Positions 1-5,951 of a stretch of DNA of 10,676 nt are shown one piece after another. Source of the stretch: CAIVSN01 sp036171455. Its GTDB lineage: Bacteria; Patescibacteriota; Gracilibacteria; BD1-5; UBA2023. Location: contig JAVHRB010000055.1 of assembly GCA_036171455.1 (NCBI GenBank), forward strand, positions 1-10,676, read 5' to 3'. The notes under the pieces are model-generated. The model ran no database searches. It was not told the DNA's origin and saw only the letters and a program-made list of their open reading frames with translations. The position numbers and the translations under genes were made by a program. Position 1 is the first letter of the stretch, and every line of letters begins with the position of its first letter.

Positions 1-268
1 AAGAAGCCTTCCAGAAGGAGTGAGAAAGTTGCATTTCAGTTTAGAATCCAAGAAAGTTTTTTACCTCAAATTCTTCCATTTCGATTTTTTAAAACTGCTT
101 CACTTTATCCAACGGCCTTTTTTCTTCACAGAAACTTCACATATCACAAAAAACCTCATTTTTACCTCGGATTTTTAAAGAAATGACCCAGATTTTGCAA
201 AAACTGGAGTTTTTTCCCTTGTTTTCGGCACTTTTGCTCGTTTGACAAAGTCTTTTTTCCTCTAAAAT
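1..268. other. AT-rich gene-free leader
   Basis: I see no credible gene here. The stretch is dominated by T-runs and A-runs. With UGA as sense, one forward frame stays open from base 1 to about 424, but its translation is a low-complexity mix of Phe, Lys, Arg and His without domain character, so I treat it as chance. The last 27 bases hold a promoter-like pair for the downstream gene. Confidence 0.5.
242..268 (+). promoter_or_regulatory. Putative promoter for gene at 269/326
   Basis: A perfect -35 TTGACA (242-247) is followed after 15 bases by TAAAAT (263-268). The spacing is slightly short. A TATGAT at 268-273 is an alternative -10, but it would need a 20-base spacer. Transcription would begin near 275, inside the annotated start, which favours the second in-frame ATG at 326. 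Confidence 0.45.
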
Positions 269-694
269 ATGATGTTACGTCCGCGAAAAACCGATCATGA
301 CGGATATCTCGGACTGGAAATAAAAATGGAACGGAAAGAGCTATTCCAATCCAAAGACAGAAACTTTATATTCAACTTCTTTCCTATGTTAAACCAAGAA
401 GAAATTACACTCCAAAACCATAGGAGGTTCGAGGACTCTCAGACAGAGCTTATAGAGCTCATGGCAGAATCATCCTATCTATTCGCCTTCGTAAATGAGG
501 CTGAGACCATGGGAATACTTCGCTTAAACAAGGAGGCGCGAACTAAATATCACATCTCCCGATCCGAAGCGAGACATATCAGTAGACTTTTAGGGTCAGA
601 TTCCTTGGGGATATTCAAGTTCAAGCCCGGACATGGATACCTCTATTCAGGAACCTCTTTCCTTTCAGTCATATATAACGGACAACCGATTTAG
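269..694 (+). CDS. Hypothetical protein, about 120-141 aa
   Basis: I do not recognise this family. The frame runs from ATG 269 to TAG 692-694 and gives a soluble, mixed-charge protein with no membrane segment or signal peptide. An acidic, helix-prone middle (about residues 50-80) precedes a basic segment with several His and Arg (about 90-108) and a Gly/Tyr-rich C-terminus. The start is uncertain. The likely promoter puts transcription at about 275, and ATG 326 (residue 20) has a GGA seven bases upstream, so a 122-residue protein may be the true product. It is the only sizeable gene here with no UGA codon among its roughly nine glycines, which is too few to mean much. It is followed by an unrelated-looking small DNA-binding-type gene on the same strand, 102 bases downstream, with its own promoter candidate. 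Confidence 0.5.
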   Translation: MMLRPRKTDHDGYLGLEIKMERKELFQSKDRNFIFNFFPMLNQEEITLQNHRRFEDSQTELIELMAESSYLFAFVNEAETMGILRLNKEARTKYHISRSEARHISRLLGSDSLGIFKFKPGHGYLYSGTSFLSVIYNGQPI

Positions 695-743
695 CCATGC
701 TTCATCGTTTCTCCAACCACTCTGAGCAAGGGATCGCGACCTA

Positions 744-772
744 TGTTCAGGGCATTGGGGAAATGATACAAT
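744..772 (+). promoter_or_regulatory. Putative extended -10 promoter for gene at 797
   Basis: TGATACAAT (764-772) is an extended -10 element with hexamer TACAAT at 767-772. A weak -35 candidate TGTTCA (744-749) sits 17 bases upstream. Transcription would start near 779, leaving a leader of about 18 nt without a Shine-Dalgarno sequence. Confidence 0.4.
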
Positions 773-796
773 TTCTACCACTAAACCTTATTGAAT

Positions 797-1129
797 ATGA
801 AACAAAAGACCAACATTCTCGTAACCGTCTACGCTCACCAAGCGGGTGACTGGACACATATTACATCGGAAGAATCCTGACTCTATGCGAATATCGAACA
901 AATCGCCAGTATTACCGGACATAATCCGAAAAGTATCCGTCAATGGTTCATACGAAACGGCACTCCTGCTCGCATCGAATACGAGGAAGAAAAGCTCCTC
1001 CTTATATCTCTTCCCGATATGTTCTCATACCTACAAGATCAATTCCATAGGCCCGCGAAGAAGGCTAAAAATAGCATCGAAACCCACCAAGAAATAGTTT
1101 CTCCATACGTAAACCAAAATAGCCTCTAA
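797..1129 (+). CDS. Small helix-turn-helix-like protein, 110 aa
   Basis: ATG 797 to TAA 1127-1129, with one in-frame UGA (878-880, residue 28) read as Gly. Residues about 33-53 (IEQIASITGHNPKSIRQW and following) look like a helix-turn-helix: a short helix, a Gly-containing turn, then a recognition-type helix with Arg, Gln and Trp. A short beta-like stretch follows (about 59-72, EEEKLLLISLP), then a basic, polar tail (about 84-110). This suggests a small DNA-binding or adaptor protein, but I cannot name a family and the helix-turn-helix call rests on pattern only. There is no Shine-Dalgarno sequence. The stop codon lies in the loop of a strong terminator, so transcription ends right at the gene end. 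Under the standard code this gene would be missed and a shadow frame called instead. Confidence 0.6.
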
Positions 1130-1143
1130 AAAGAGGCTATTTT
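1116..1143 (+). terminator. Rho-independent terminator overlapping the stop codon
   Basis: A perfect 11-bp stem, AAAATAGCCTC (1116-1126) with GAGGCTATTTT (1133-1143), has the stop codon TAA in its six-base loop. The 3' arm ends in a T-run followed by CTTG. The coding region's last four sense codons form the 5' arm. Confidence 0.85.
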
Positions 1144-1170
1144 CTTGCTTCAAAAACGATTGCAAAAATA

Positions 1171-1199
1171 GTTTCAATTTTGAGGATGAAACAGTTTCA
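1171..1199. repeat. GTTTCA / TGAAAC / GTTTCA cluster
   Basis: GTTTCA (1171-1176), its reverse complement TGAAAC (1187-1192) and GTTTCA again (1194-1199) lie within 29 bases. The two forward copies share AGTTTCAAT. This could be a protein-binding site, or chance in AT-rich DNA. Confidence 0.35.
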
Positions 1200-1220
1200 A
1201 TATGACAATGAAAACCTCCT

Positions 1221-1236
1221 GAACCCCGGAGGGTTC
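1221..1236. repeat. Short hairpin
   Basis: GAACCC (1221-1226), tetraloop CGGA, GGGTTC (1231-1236). The stem may extend by a T-G wobble and a C-G pair. No T-tract follows, so it does not look like a terminator. Confidence 0.5.
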
Positions 1237-1279
1237 GGAACTTGAAAATCGCTCATACTCCCCGAAAATGGCATATCCG

Positions 1280-1295
1280 CTCCGAGGCTCCGAGG
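1280..1295. repeat. Perfect 8-bp tandem duplication
   Basis: CTCCGAGG occurs twice in immediate succession (1280-1287 and 1288-1295). Confidence 0.7.
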
Positions 1296-1341
1296 TTACC
1301 CATATGAAGTCGCATTTTTCTTTTCTATAAAGCGTTTCCAA

Positions 1342-1401
1342 CTCCGGACGAAGCGTGCTCCGGACCCTGTACGGACTATGTACGAGGACTCCGGACGTCC
1401 G
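1342..1401. repeat. Three CTCCGGAC direct repeats plus palindrome
   Basis: CTCCGGAC occurs at 1342-1349, 1358-1365 and 1389-1396 (offsets 16 and 31). Each contains the palindrome TCCGGA. The last copy merges into the 10-bp palindrome CGGACGTCCG (1392-1401). TGTACGGAC and TGTACGAGGAC lie between copies two and three. Confidence 0.6.
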
Positions 1402-1483
1402 AAGGGTAAAAAATGAGATTTTGGCTTCAGAAATTGATTGGAAAGAGTTTCGAAAACGGTTTCAAAAGTGTCTTCAGATACGA

Positions 1484-1511
1484 AAACAAGTGCCGAATTT
1501 GGCACTTGTTT
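1484..1511. terminator. Bidirectional rho-independent terminator
   Basis: An 11-bp perfect stem AAACAAGTGCC (1484-1494) with GGCACTTGTTT (1501-1511) and a six-base loop. On the minus strand it lies 32 bases past the stop of the membrane-protein gene and ends in TTGTTTTC. On the plus strand it ends in TTGTTTAAA. It most likely ends the minus-strand transcript. Confidence 0.8.
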
Positions 1512-1543
1512 AAACTATGAATATAATCTTCCTCTTTGTATTT

Positions 1544-1978
1544 CTATTCAAGGGTTTTACGAGCAATGAGGTAATGAATTGGGTAGTAAATAACAATAAT
1601 ACCCCAAAAAATAACGGAACTTAAAAATGCAAAAGAGTGATTTAAAAATCCTTGGGCAATACTGAAAGTTATATGTAAAATAAACCAGCATATTGCTGAT
1701 GAAAGAGCGACGGTTGATATATCTGTAAAAATAAACTGCTCCTTAATTTTCTTCGATGCACGAGGAATGAAACCGAGAACTATAAAAGTTGATAAAACCC
1801 CAACAATTGCATTAAAAATTGTATCAAGAGCTTGTGCTTCCTGCATTGAATTTGAGTGTACGAACATGAGTCATATCACGGGTACTGCAAACATAATAAC
1901 AAGTCACATAAGAATTGCTGGTACAAGAAGTTCTGCCATGTGATGTAATCACACGGTAAAGTTACTTTTTTCTCGCAT
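1544..1978 (-). CDS. Small four-helix integral membrane protein
   Basis: The frame runs from ATG 1978 to TAA 1544-1546, 144 residues. UGA codons at 1949-1951, 1904-1906 and 1871-1873 read as Gly; two fall inside the first membrane helix. Four hydrophobic segments are visible, at about residues 13-40, 52-72, 88-113 and 117-138, separated by short polar loops, including a basic loop (PRASKKIKEQ) after helix two. The family is unknown to me. No candidate start has a Shine-Dalgarno sequence. ATG 1939 (131 residues, MAELL...) is a good alternative, and the frame also stays open upstream to ATG 2176 through an AT-rich region that I consider a promoter. It diverges from the XRE/recombinase pair, so it may be cargo or an immunity-type gene of that module, but this is inference from position. 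Under the standard code only a 107-residue C-terminal part would be called. Confidence 0.65.
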
Positions 1979-2047
1979 ACTTATAGAAAAAGTTAGATAA
2001 TAAATTTCAAGAGCGAAGTTTATGGATTTTTTTAGAAAAGCAAATCG

Positions 2048-2060
2048 TTTTTTTTTTTTT
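2048..2060. repeat. 13-base T homopolymer
   Basis: Thirteen consecutive T on the plus strand lie in the divergent intergenic region between the membrane-protein gene and the XRE gene. Such tracts vary in length by slippage and are also prone to sequencing error. Confidence 0.8.
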
Positions 2061-2084
2061 GCAAATGTGATTTTCAATAGAACA

Positions 2085-2112
2085 CTTGCTTTTTCTATGT
2101 TTTTGATATAAT
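2085..2112 (+). promoter_or_regulatory. Promoter of the XRE-recombinase operon
   Basis: A perfect extended -10, TGATATAAT (2104-2112; hexamer TATAAT 2107-2112), with CTTGCT or TTGCTT at 2085-2091 as the -35 at 15-16 bases. Transcription would start near 2119, at the left arm of an inverted repeat. Confidence 0.7.
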
Positions 2113-2116
2113 AATC

Positions 2117-2148
2117 CACATATTCAAAACCATATATTAAAATATGTG
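2117..2148. promoter_or_regulatory. Candidate operator: 8-bp inverted repeat at the transcription start
   Basis: CACATATT (2117-2124) and AATATGTG (2141-2148) are perfect inverted arms around 16 bases. The left arm covers the predicted transcription start and the right arm covers an alternative start codon (ATG 2144) of the XRE gene. XRE/Cro-type repressors commonly bind such dyads in their own promoters, so autoregulation is the natural reading. A leader hairpin is the alternative. Confidence 0.5.
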
Positions 2149-2176
2149 AAGAAATAAGAAACGATTCCCGCTCCAC

Positions 2177-2446
2177 ATGCGTCTTCGCGAAGCGCGGAAG
2201 AATCTTGGACTGTCTATAGATGAGCTTACAAAGCGTGCCTGAATCTCATATGTGACGTATGTAAAGATTGAGCGAGCCGAAAGTACGAACCCGTACGTCC
2301 GCAATCTCGCTAAGGTGGCACGAGTACTTGATATCTCACTCGATGAGCTCATATCCGACATGTACCTTTCGGACACCGATCTCCCGGAAGGGTTTGAAAG
2401 TTCGTGAAAAGCTAAATCTGAAGAGAAAAAGAAAAATATCCCTTAA
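2177..2446 (+). CDS. XRE/Cro-CI family helix-turn-helix regulator
   Basis: ATG 2177 to TAA 2444-2446, 89 residues. Residues about 2-60 form the classic HTH_3 domain: LREARKNLGLSIDELTKRAG, then ISYVTYVKIERAES (recognition helix), then VRNLAKVARVLDISLDELI. The UGA at residue 22 is the turn glycine of the usual AGIS motif, a strong sign that UGA is Gly. A second UGA lies in the charged Lys/Glu-rich tail (about 76-89). An upstream in-frame ATG (2144) would add a basic 11-residue start and fits the short leaders seen elsewhere; neither start has a Shine-Dalgarno sequence. The recombinase begins 13 bases downstream, so the two are almost certainly co-transcribed from the promoter at 2085-2112. The likely role is a repressor controlling its own promoter and recombinase expression. 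The role is inferred; the fold call is firm. Confidence 0.88.
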
Positions 2447-2459
2447 CCCTTTCTATTCC

Positions 2460-4667
2460 ATGCTCACTGGTGCAATTTATTGTAGAGTCTCGACAGATGG
2501 ACAGAGAAAGGAGGGTATGTCCTTGCCTGCCCAGCTTGAAAGTGCCAGAAATCTCATTAAGGCCCAAGGTGGCTATGTCCCAGAGGAGAACGTCTTTTTC
2601 GAATCATATTCCGGATGAGATCTGAAACGTCCGAAACTCGACAAACTCAGATTGCTTGCGAAAAATCAAGAAATCGATTTCGTCATACTCTCCAAACATG
2701 ATCGTCTCGCTCGCGATCAGTTCGCCTATCAAATGATCTTGAAGGATTTTTCGGATGCCTGAGTACGGGTTTTTTACTCGGAAGAAGGATCTACTGGGGA
2801 TGAAGAGATAGATGATTTCATATGATCCACGATTGTAAATTTTGCCCAATGGGAAAGGGGTCAGATTAAGAAAAGAACGATGTTATGAAAGCGCCAACAC
2901 GCCAAATCCGGCCGTTGGCCGTTCGGACACGTGCTGTACGGATTTCAAAAAAATCCAGTTACTAAAATGCTCGAATTATTCCCGAGCGAAGCTGAGGTTT
3001 TCAAACGGATAGTCGGGTGGTATTTAGAAGAAGGTCTTACTATTTGCGCTATTGCAAAGCGTCTTGCTAGTGAATGAGTTCCTCCACCTTCCATGAGCGA
3101 AAAGGACGGGCCGAACCAGCGGGCGAACCGGAAGAATCTCAAAAATTCTTCCCTCTATTGGGGCTCGACCGCTGTACAACGCCTCCTTTCGAAGGCTCCG
3201 ACGTATGCTGGAACCTATCAGGCTTTCCAGAAGAAATGGAAAAAATCAGAGGGAAAGGCAGTATTTCTCTGAGAACGGGCGAAGGAAGATTGGGTAGAAA
3301 TTTCCATCCCTGCCATTATTACAAAACACCAAGCCGAAGCCGTCATTGAAAAGCTCGAATCAAATCGGAGATTCGCAAAAAAGCGTTCGGTTCGATCATA
3401 TATGCTTCAAGGGAAGCTCCGGTGCACCTGTCAAAGCGATAACCCGCACTTCATCGGATACTACCGCATCGATAAGAAGTTGAAAAATTATAGATGCAAT
3501 ATGCACCGGCCAGACAAGGTCTCCGAGGAGCGGAGGTGCTCCAACCAGATTTCGGCTCTCAAAATAGAGCCCGTGATTATTGATACCCTGCGTGAACTTC
3601 TCCTTGATCCGGAGTACCTTTCCGAACTCGCCATAGATCGTTATTTGGAAGGGGGAGAAGGAGATAAAAAAGATACGTATTCTGGTCTCTATGCGATGAT
3701 CCTTGAGATTAAGGACAAAAGGGAACGGGCGGAAGACCTTTTTATAGACGGAAGTATTAAGAAAGATCGGCTCAAGGAAATCATCGGACGGCTCAATGAG
3801 GAAGAAGACCGTATTTCGAAGGAAATGGGCAAGGAACTCGAAATCATCAAAAGCGTTGCCCTCAAGGAAGGTGCGAAAAGGACTTGGAAGGAGTTTTTGG
3901 ACGAGGAGCGAGAACTTGCCGAGCGGTTCTTCGACGAGGCGACCTACGACGATTTCAAGGATCTCATAAATATCTTCGTTGATCGGATCATTCTAACGAC
4001 CGAGAAGAAACAAAAGATCGTCCGAATGGTTTTCAAACTTCCGGTAACTCCCGCTTTCGCTGGGAAATACCTCGAAGATGAGGAAATTATATGGACCGAT
4101 GACGAAGGGAAAGATCACGTCGTTGACGTTATTCCAAACTCCCCAAAATATATCCCGCTTGATCCGACCAAGGCCCCACTCAAATACCGTACGGTGGAAT
4201 TTATACGAAACGGAGGTGACGGTTGAGATGAAAACCAATCCGATAATCCCGAATCTCCTGAAAGGAGAGAGGATAACCGCCTTATCCAGCTTCTCCGCGA
4301 AAAATATCATCAGATATGCAAGCTCGACCAAATACACATCAAACCCCGAAAGGGGTTTTATTGTATTTGGGAGATGAATCGGGAATCGCACCGAGCGGTA
4401 GACTACTGGTCGAGCTTTGCTCGGCCTGTAGGCGTGCGAGGATTACCCATAACAATTTGTTTTTTGGGCCAAGGGAAAAAAATACTCGTATTTTTTTGAT
4501 ATTCCTTCCAATCCAATCTATGAGCATATTTTCGTTCTAACAGAGGAATTCATGAAACGAAAATTATAAGGAACGCAATGAGAATAGAACCTACAAGACC
4601 ATACCACTTTCCAGAACCGACTGAGATAATTCCGATTCCACACCAAAGTAACACTTCACCAAAATAA
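2460..4667 (+). CDS. Large serine recombinase (site-specific integrase/resolvase family)
   Basis: From ATG 2460 the frame has UGA-Gly at residues 53, 101, 122, 143, 206, 271 and 589. The N-terminal resolvase domain (about 4-150) has AIYCRVSTDGQ with the nucleophile Ser11 and Arg9, SKHDRLARD (79-87) and the conserved helix E with Glu132, Arg139 and Gly143. A recombinase domain (about 155-310) and a zinc-ribbon-like segment follow (Cys322, Cys324, Cys346, Cys360; CxC rather than CxxC in the first pair). A long coiled coil spans about 395-500 and the usual beta-rich end is near 510-540. The protein would cut and join attP/attB through a phosphoserine intermediate. The end is uncertain. After residue 589 there is no TAA/TAG until 4665-4667 (735 residues), which passes a terminator at 4341 and runs antisense through 265 bases of a conserved gene. 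The functional protein probably ends before about 4360, so the last roughly 100 codons are doubtful. Catalytic residues look intact. Confidence 0.85.
4341..4359. terminator. Terminator hairpin between recombinase and DUF1295
   Basis: AAACCCC (4341-4347), GNRA tetraloop GAAA, GGGGTTT (4352-4358) followed by TATTGT. The T-rich side favours the plus strand, but the symmetric stem could also end the minus-strand DUF1295 transcript, whose stop is 44 bases away. It lies inside the open recombinase frame. Confidence 0.65.
4391..4424. repeat. Nested short dyads at the recombinase/DUF1295 junction
   Basis: CCGAGC (4391-4396) is inverted at 4419-4424 (GCTCGG). Inside lie GTAG-A-CTAC (4398-4406) and CGAGC-TTT-GCTCG (4411-4423). 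The cluster spans the 3' end of DUF1295. Dyad-bearing sites of this size adjacent to a serine integrase gene are typical of att sites, but no second copy was found in the window, so this is only a candidate. Confidence 0.3.
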
Positions 4668-5218
4668 TTGGGATGACGGCTGTATCGCCATAATCATGTT
4701 TGCATAAGTTTCCCATGATTTCTAGAGTCAGAGAGAAATAATCGGAGTTGCGTATCGGCTATAATCTCGATTATGAAACCTATAATGAACAGACAGATTC
4801 CCAATCAGACTGCCGTATTTACTCATGGAATATTGTTCCAATTTATGAGTATTACTGGAATAGCTACCAAAAACATCAGAATGCCTTGGAGCCAGAATAT
4901 TTGAAGGTATGATCGTACAAAAAAATATTTTCCCCAAGATTTTCTCCATGCGAGATATCTCGCATCTTCTGGTCATTTCGCATGCCTTGAGGAAATATGC
5001 CATGCGAGTCGGAGCCCCCATAGGCTTATGAATATATTTACAACTATAGCGATCCAGGAGAAAGCTTCTCACAAAGCGAAGGATAGCCAGGCAATGCTCA
5101 TGATTCCGAGTCCCCAGGCTATATCTGCCACATCGTTGCGGGATTTCATGAGAGAAACAGCAAACCATAGGTGTACATGGAGAAACAGACTCAGAAACAG
5201 AATGATTAGATGACTCAT
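4403..5218 (-). CDS. DUF1295 membrane protein (steroid 5-alpha-reductase/ICMT-like)
   Basis: ATG 5218 to TAG 4403-4405, 271 residues. The C-terminal signature GLWRYSRHPNYFGE (175-188), then LLERKYAH (226-233) and YQKNTSIFFPWPK (240-252), identifies the DUF1295/COG3752 family, related to steroid 5-alpha reductases and isoprenylcysteine methyltransferases. The N-terminal KSRNDVADIAWGLG (25-38) also fits. About six to seven membrane helices are visible. The biochemical role in bacteria is not established; the fold suggests modification of a lipid or prenyl substrate in the membrane. Six UGA codons read as Gly (50, 82, 132, 138, 175, 223), and Gly175 opens the family signature. The tail after FFPWPK (about 19 residues) is longer than I expect for the family and lies at the junction with the recombinase. 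It overlaps the end of DUF2177 by 13 nt, and a GGAG just before its ATG is the only Shine-Dalgarno-like sequence near a major start, though very close to the ATG. Confidence 0.88.
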
Positions 5219-5613
5219 ACTCCTAATTTTACAGCAATGCTATATGTGGCATATGAGACGATGCCTCAGAGAGCAATTCCCCATGACATATCAACCAAAG
5301 TTACGAGGATAGTCCAACCCTTGAGAGTTGCGAGATTGGTAAGGTCATAGGTAGCGTAGGCCATACCTCAAAATAGAGCACCATAGAGCAATGCGTGAGA
5401 AGAAGAATGTCGTTCGATTGCTGGTTGTACTGCAAAAATTATGAGTCCGAAAATAAATATGAGATAAAACAAAATAGCAGCAATCCAATTAAATTCAATC
5501 CGCATCAGTGAGCCAATCTGTCAACGGTAAAAATTTTTGGCGACGATACCAAGCCAAATCATGTCGATTCCAAAAAAAACCGGCAGGGCAATCAGATACA
5601 GTTTTAACAGCAT
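5206..5613 (-). CDS. DUF2177 membrane protein
   Basis: ATG 5613 to TAA 5206-5208, 135 residues. It matches the DUF2177 pattern: an opening helix LYLIALPVFFGIDMIWLGIV followed by AKNFYRGQIG, a second helix (about 43-63), and the strongly conserved-looking ATYDLTNLATLKGW (86-99) with a following helix ending SWGIALGG. Four membrane segments are visible. The function is unknown. Four UGA codons read as Gly (about residues 31, 83, 116 and 133). The gene is translationally coupled to DUF1295: its last codons overlap that gene's start. I recall both families appearing near lipid- or pigment-modification genes in other bacteria, but I cannot verify that here. ATG 5613 is the first start after in-frame stops, and a TATAAT only 11 bases upstream suggests a leaderless or nearly leaderless mRNA. 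Confidence 0.88.
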
Positions 5614-5623
5614 ATAGATGAGA

Positions 5624-5629
5624 ATTATA
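5624..5629 (-). promoter_or_regulatory. -10 box for the DUF2177-DUF1295 operon
   Basis: TATAAT on the minus strand ends 11 bases before ATG 5613. A start six to eight bases downstream would give a leader of only about 3-5 nt. No good -35 is visible at the usual distance. Confidence 0.45.
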
Positions 5630-5800
5630 AAGTGCTCCAAATTTCCAGTACCGAATTGATATCGGACTATAAGGTATATCCATTTTTCGCAAAATTCCCA
5701 TTCTAATCATCGTTTTTATGGTTACTGCCATTAAAATCCAAGTCTTACCTTTTTTTTGAGTATTCATGCTTGTTCACGTATTCATTTCCATACTTCAGCA

Positions 5801-5941
5801 ATGAATTCAAAAAAATCCCACGTTCTTGTTTATAGACACCGAATTTTTTACGATTTCGAATCGTTGAGCGGAGAGCTCGATGAAATGAATGTTTACCGGA
5901 GAGTTTGTATTTTTATGACCAATCTGATATGCTGAAAGTAA
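5801..5941 (+). CDS. Doubtful small ORF, 46 aa
   Basis: ATG 5801 to TAA 5939-5941 with one UGA near the end. It gives a basic, unrecognised peptide (MNSKKSHVLVYRHR...). The stop lies 10 bases before the next gene. The promoter candidate at 5905-5933 lies inside it and it has no Shine-Dalgarno sequence, so it may simply be open by chance. Confidence 0.2.
5850..5864. promoter_or_regulatory. Short inverted repeat, possible operator
   Basis: ACGATT (5850-5855), TCG, AATCGT (5859-5864), a perfect 6-bp dyad about 40 bases upstream of the promoter candidate for the gene at 5952. It may be a regulator site; nothing identifies the regulator. Confidence 0.3.
5905..5933 (+). promoter_or_regulatory. Promoter for gene at 5952
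   Basis: TTGTAT (5905-5910), a 17-base spacer, then TATGCT (5928-5933) preceded by TG as an extended -10. The predicted start near 5940 leaves a leader of about 12 nt. Confidence 0.5.
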
Positions 5942-5951
5942 CACAACTTCC

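Larger units (their letters stand above)
1144..1483. other. Gene-free, repeat-rich stretch between two terminators
   Basis: Bounded by the terminators at 1116-1143 and 1484-1511. It has AT-rich flanks and a GC-richer core (about 1220-1405) containing a hairpin, an 8-bp tandem repeat, three CTCCGGAC copies, and a perfect palindrome CGGACGTCCG (1392-1401). A reverse-strand frame (1505-1296) is open, but its product has no recognisable character. It could hold a structured RNA, the remains of a gene, or a recombination site. Nothing here identifies which. Confidence 0.5.
5614..5951. other. Divergent intergenic region
   Basis: This stretch separates DUF2177 (minus) from the gene at 5952 (plus). 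It carries promoter candidates for both directions, a 6-bp inverted repeat and a doubtful 46-codon frame. A reverse frame from ATG 5791 to about 5490 is open but overlaps the DUF2177 gene by about 120 bases in another frame and has no domain character. Confidence 0.6.

Noticed and set aside
1..424. Forward frame open from base 1 to 424
   Set aside because: It is open mainly because UGA is sense in AT-rich DNA. The product is low-complexity, has no start in view, and overlaps the better frame at 269.
1144..1483. CRISPR array suggested by repeated GTTTCA motifs
   Set aside because: The repeats are only 6-9 bases, irregularly spaced and partly inverted, and there are no cas genes in the window.
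1296..1505. Minus-strand 69-codon ORF in the repeat-rich stretch
   Set aside because: It runs through the terminator hairpin and the CTCCGGAC repeats, with no domain character or initiation signals.
4370..4445. tRNA-like remnant on the minus strand at the recombinase end (TGCGATT resembling a T-loop)
   Set aside because: The T-stem does not pair over five bases, the T-loop has a G where T55 should be, and no matching 5' acceptor strand lies at the right distance.
4728..5168. Long minus-strand frame with a 146-residue product
   Set aside because: It is a shadow of DUF1295 in another frame; the DUF1295 frame carries the family motifs.
5490..5791. Minus-strand frame upstream of and overlapping DUF2177
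   Set aside because: It overlaps the well-supported DUF2177 gene in another frame, has no domain features, and spans the likely promoter.
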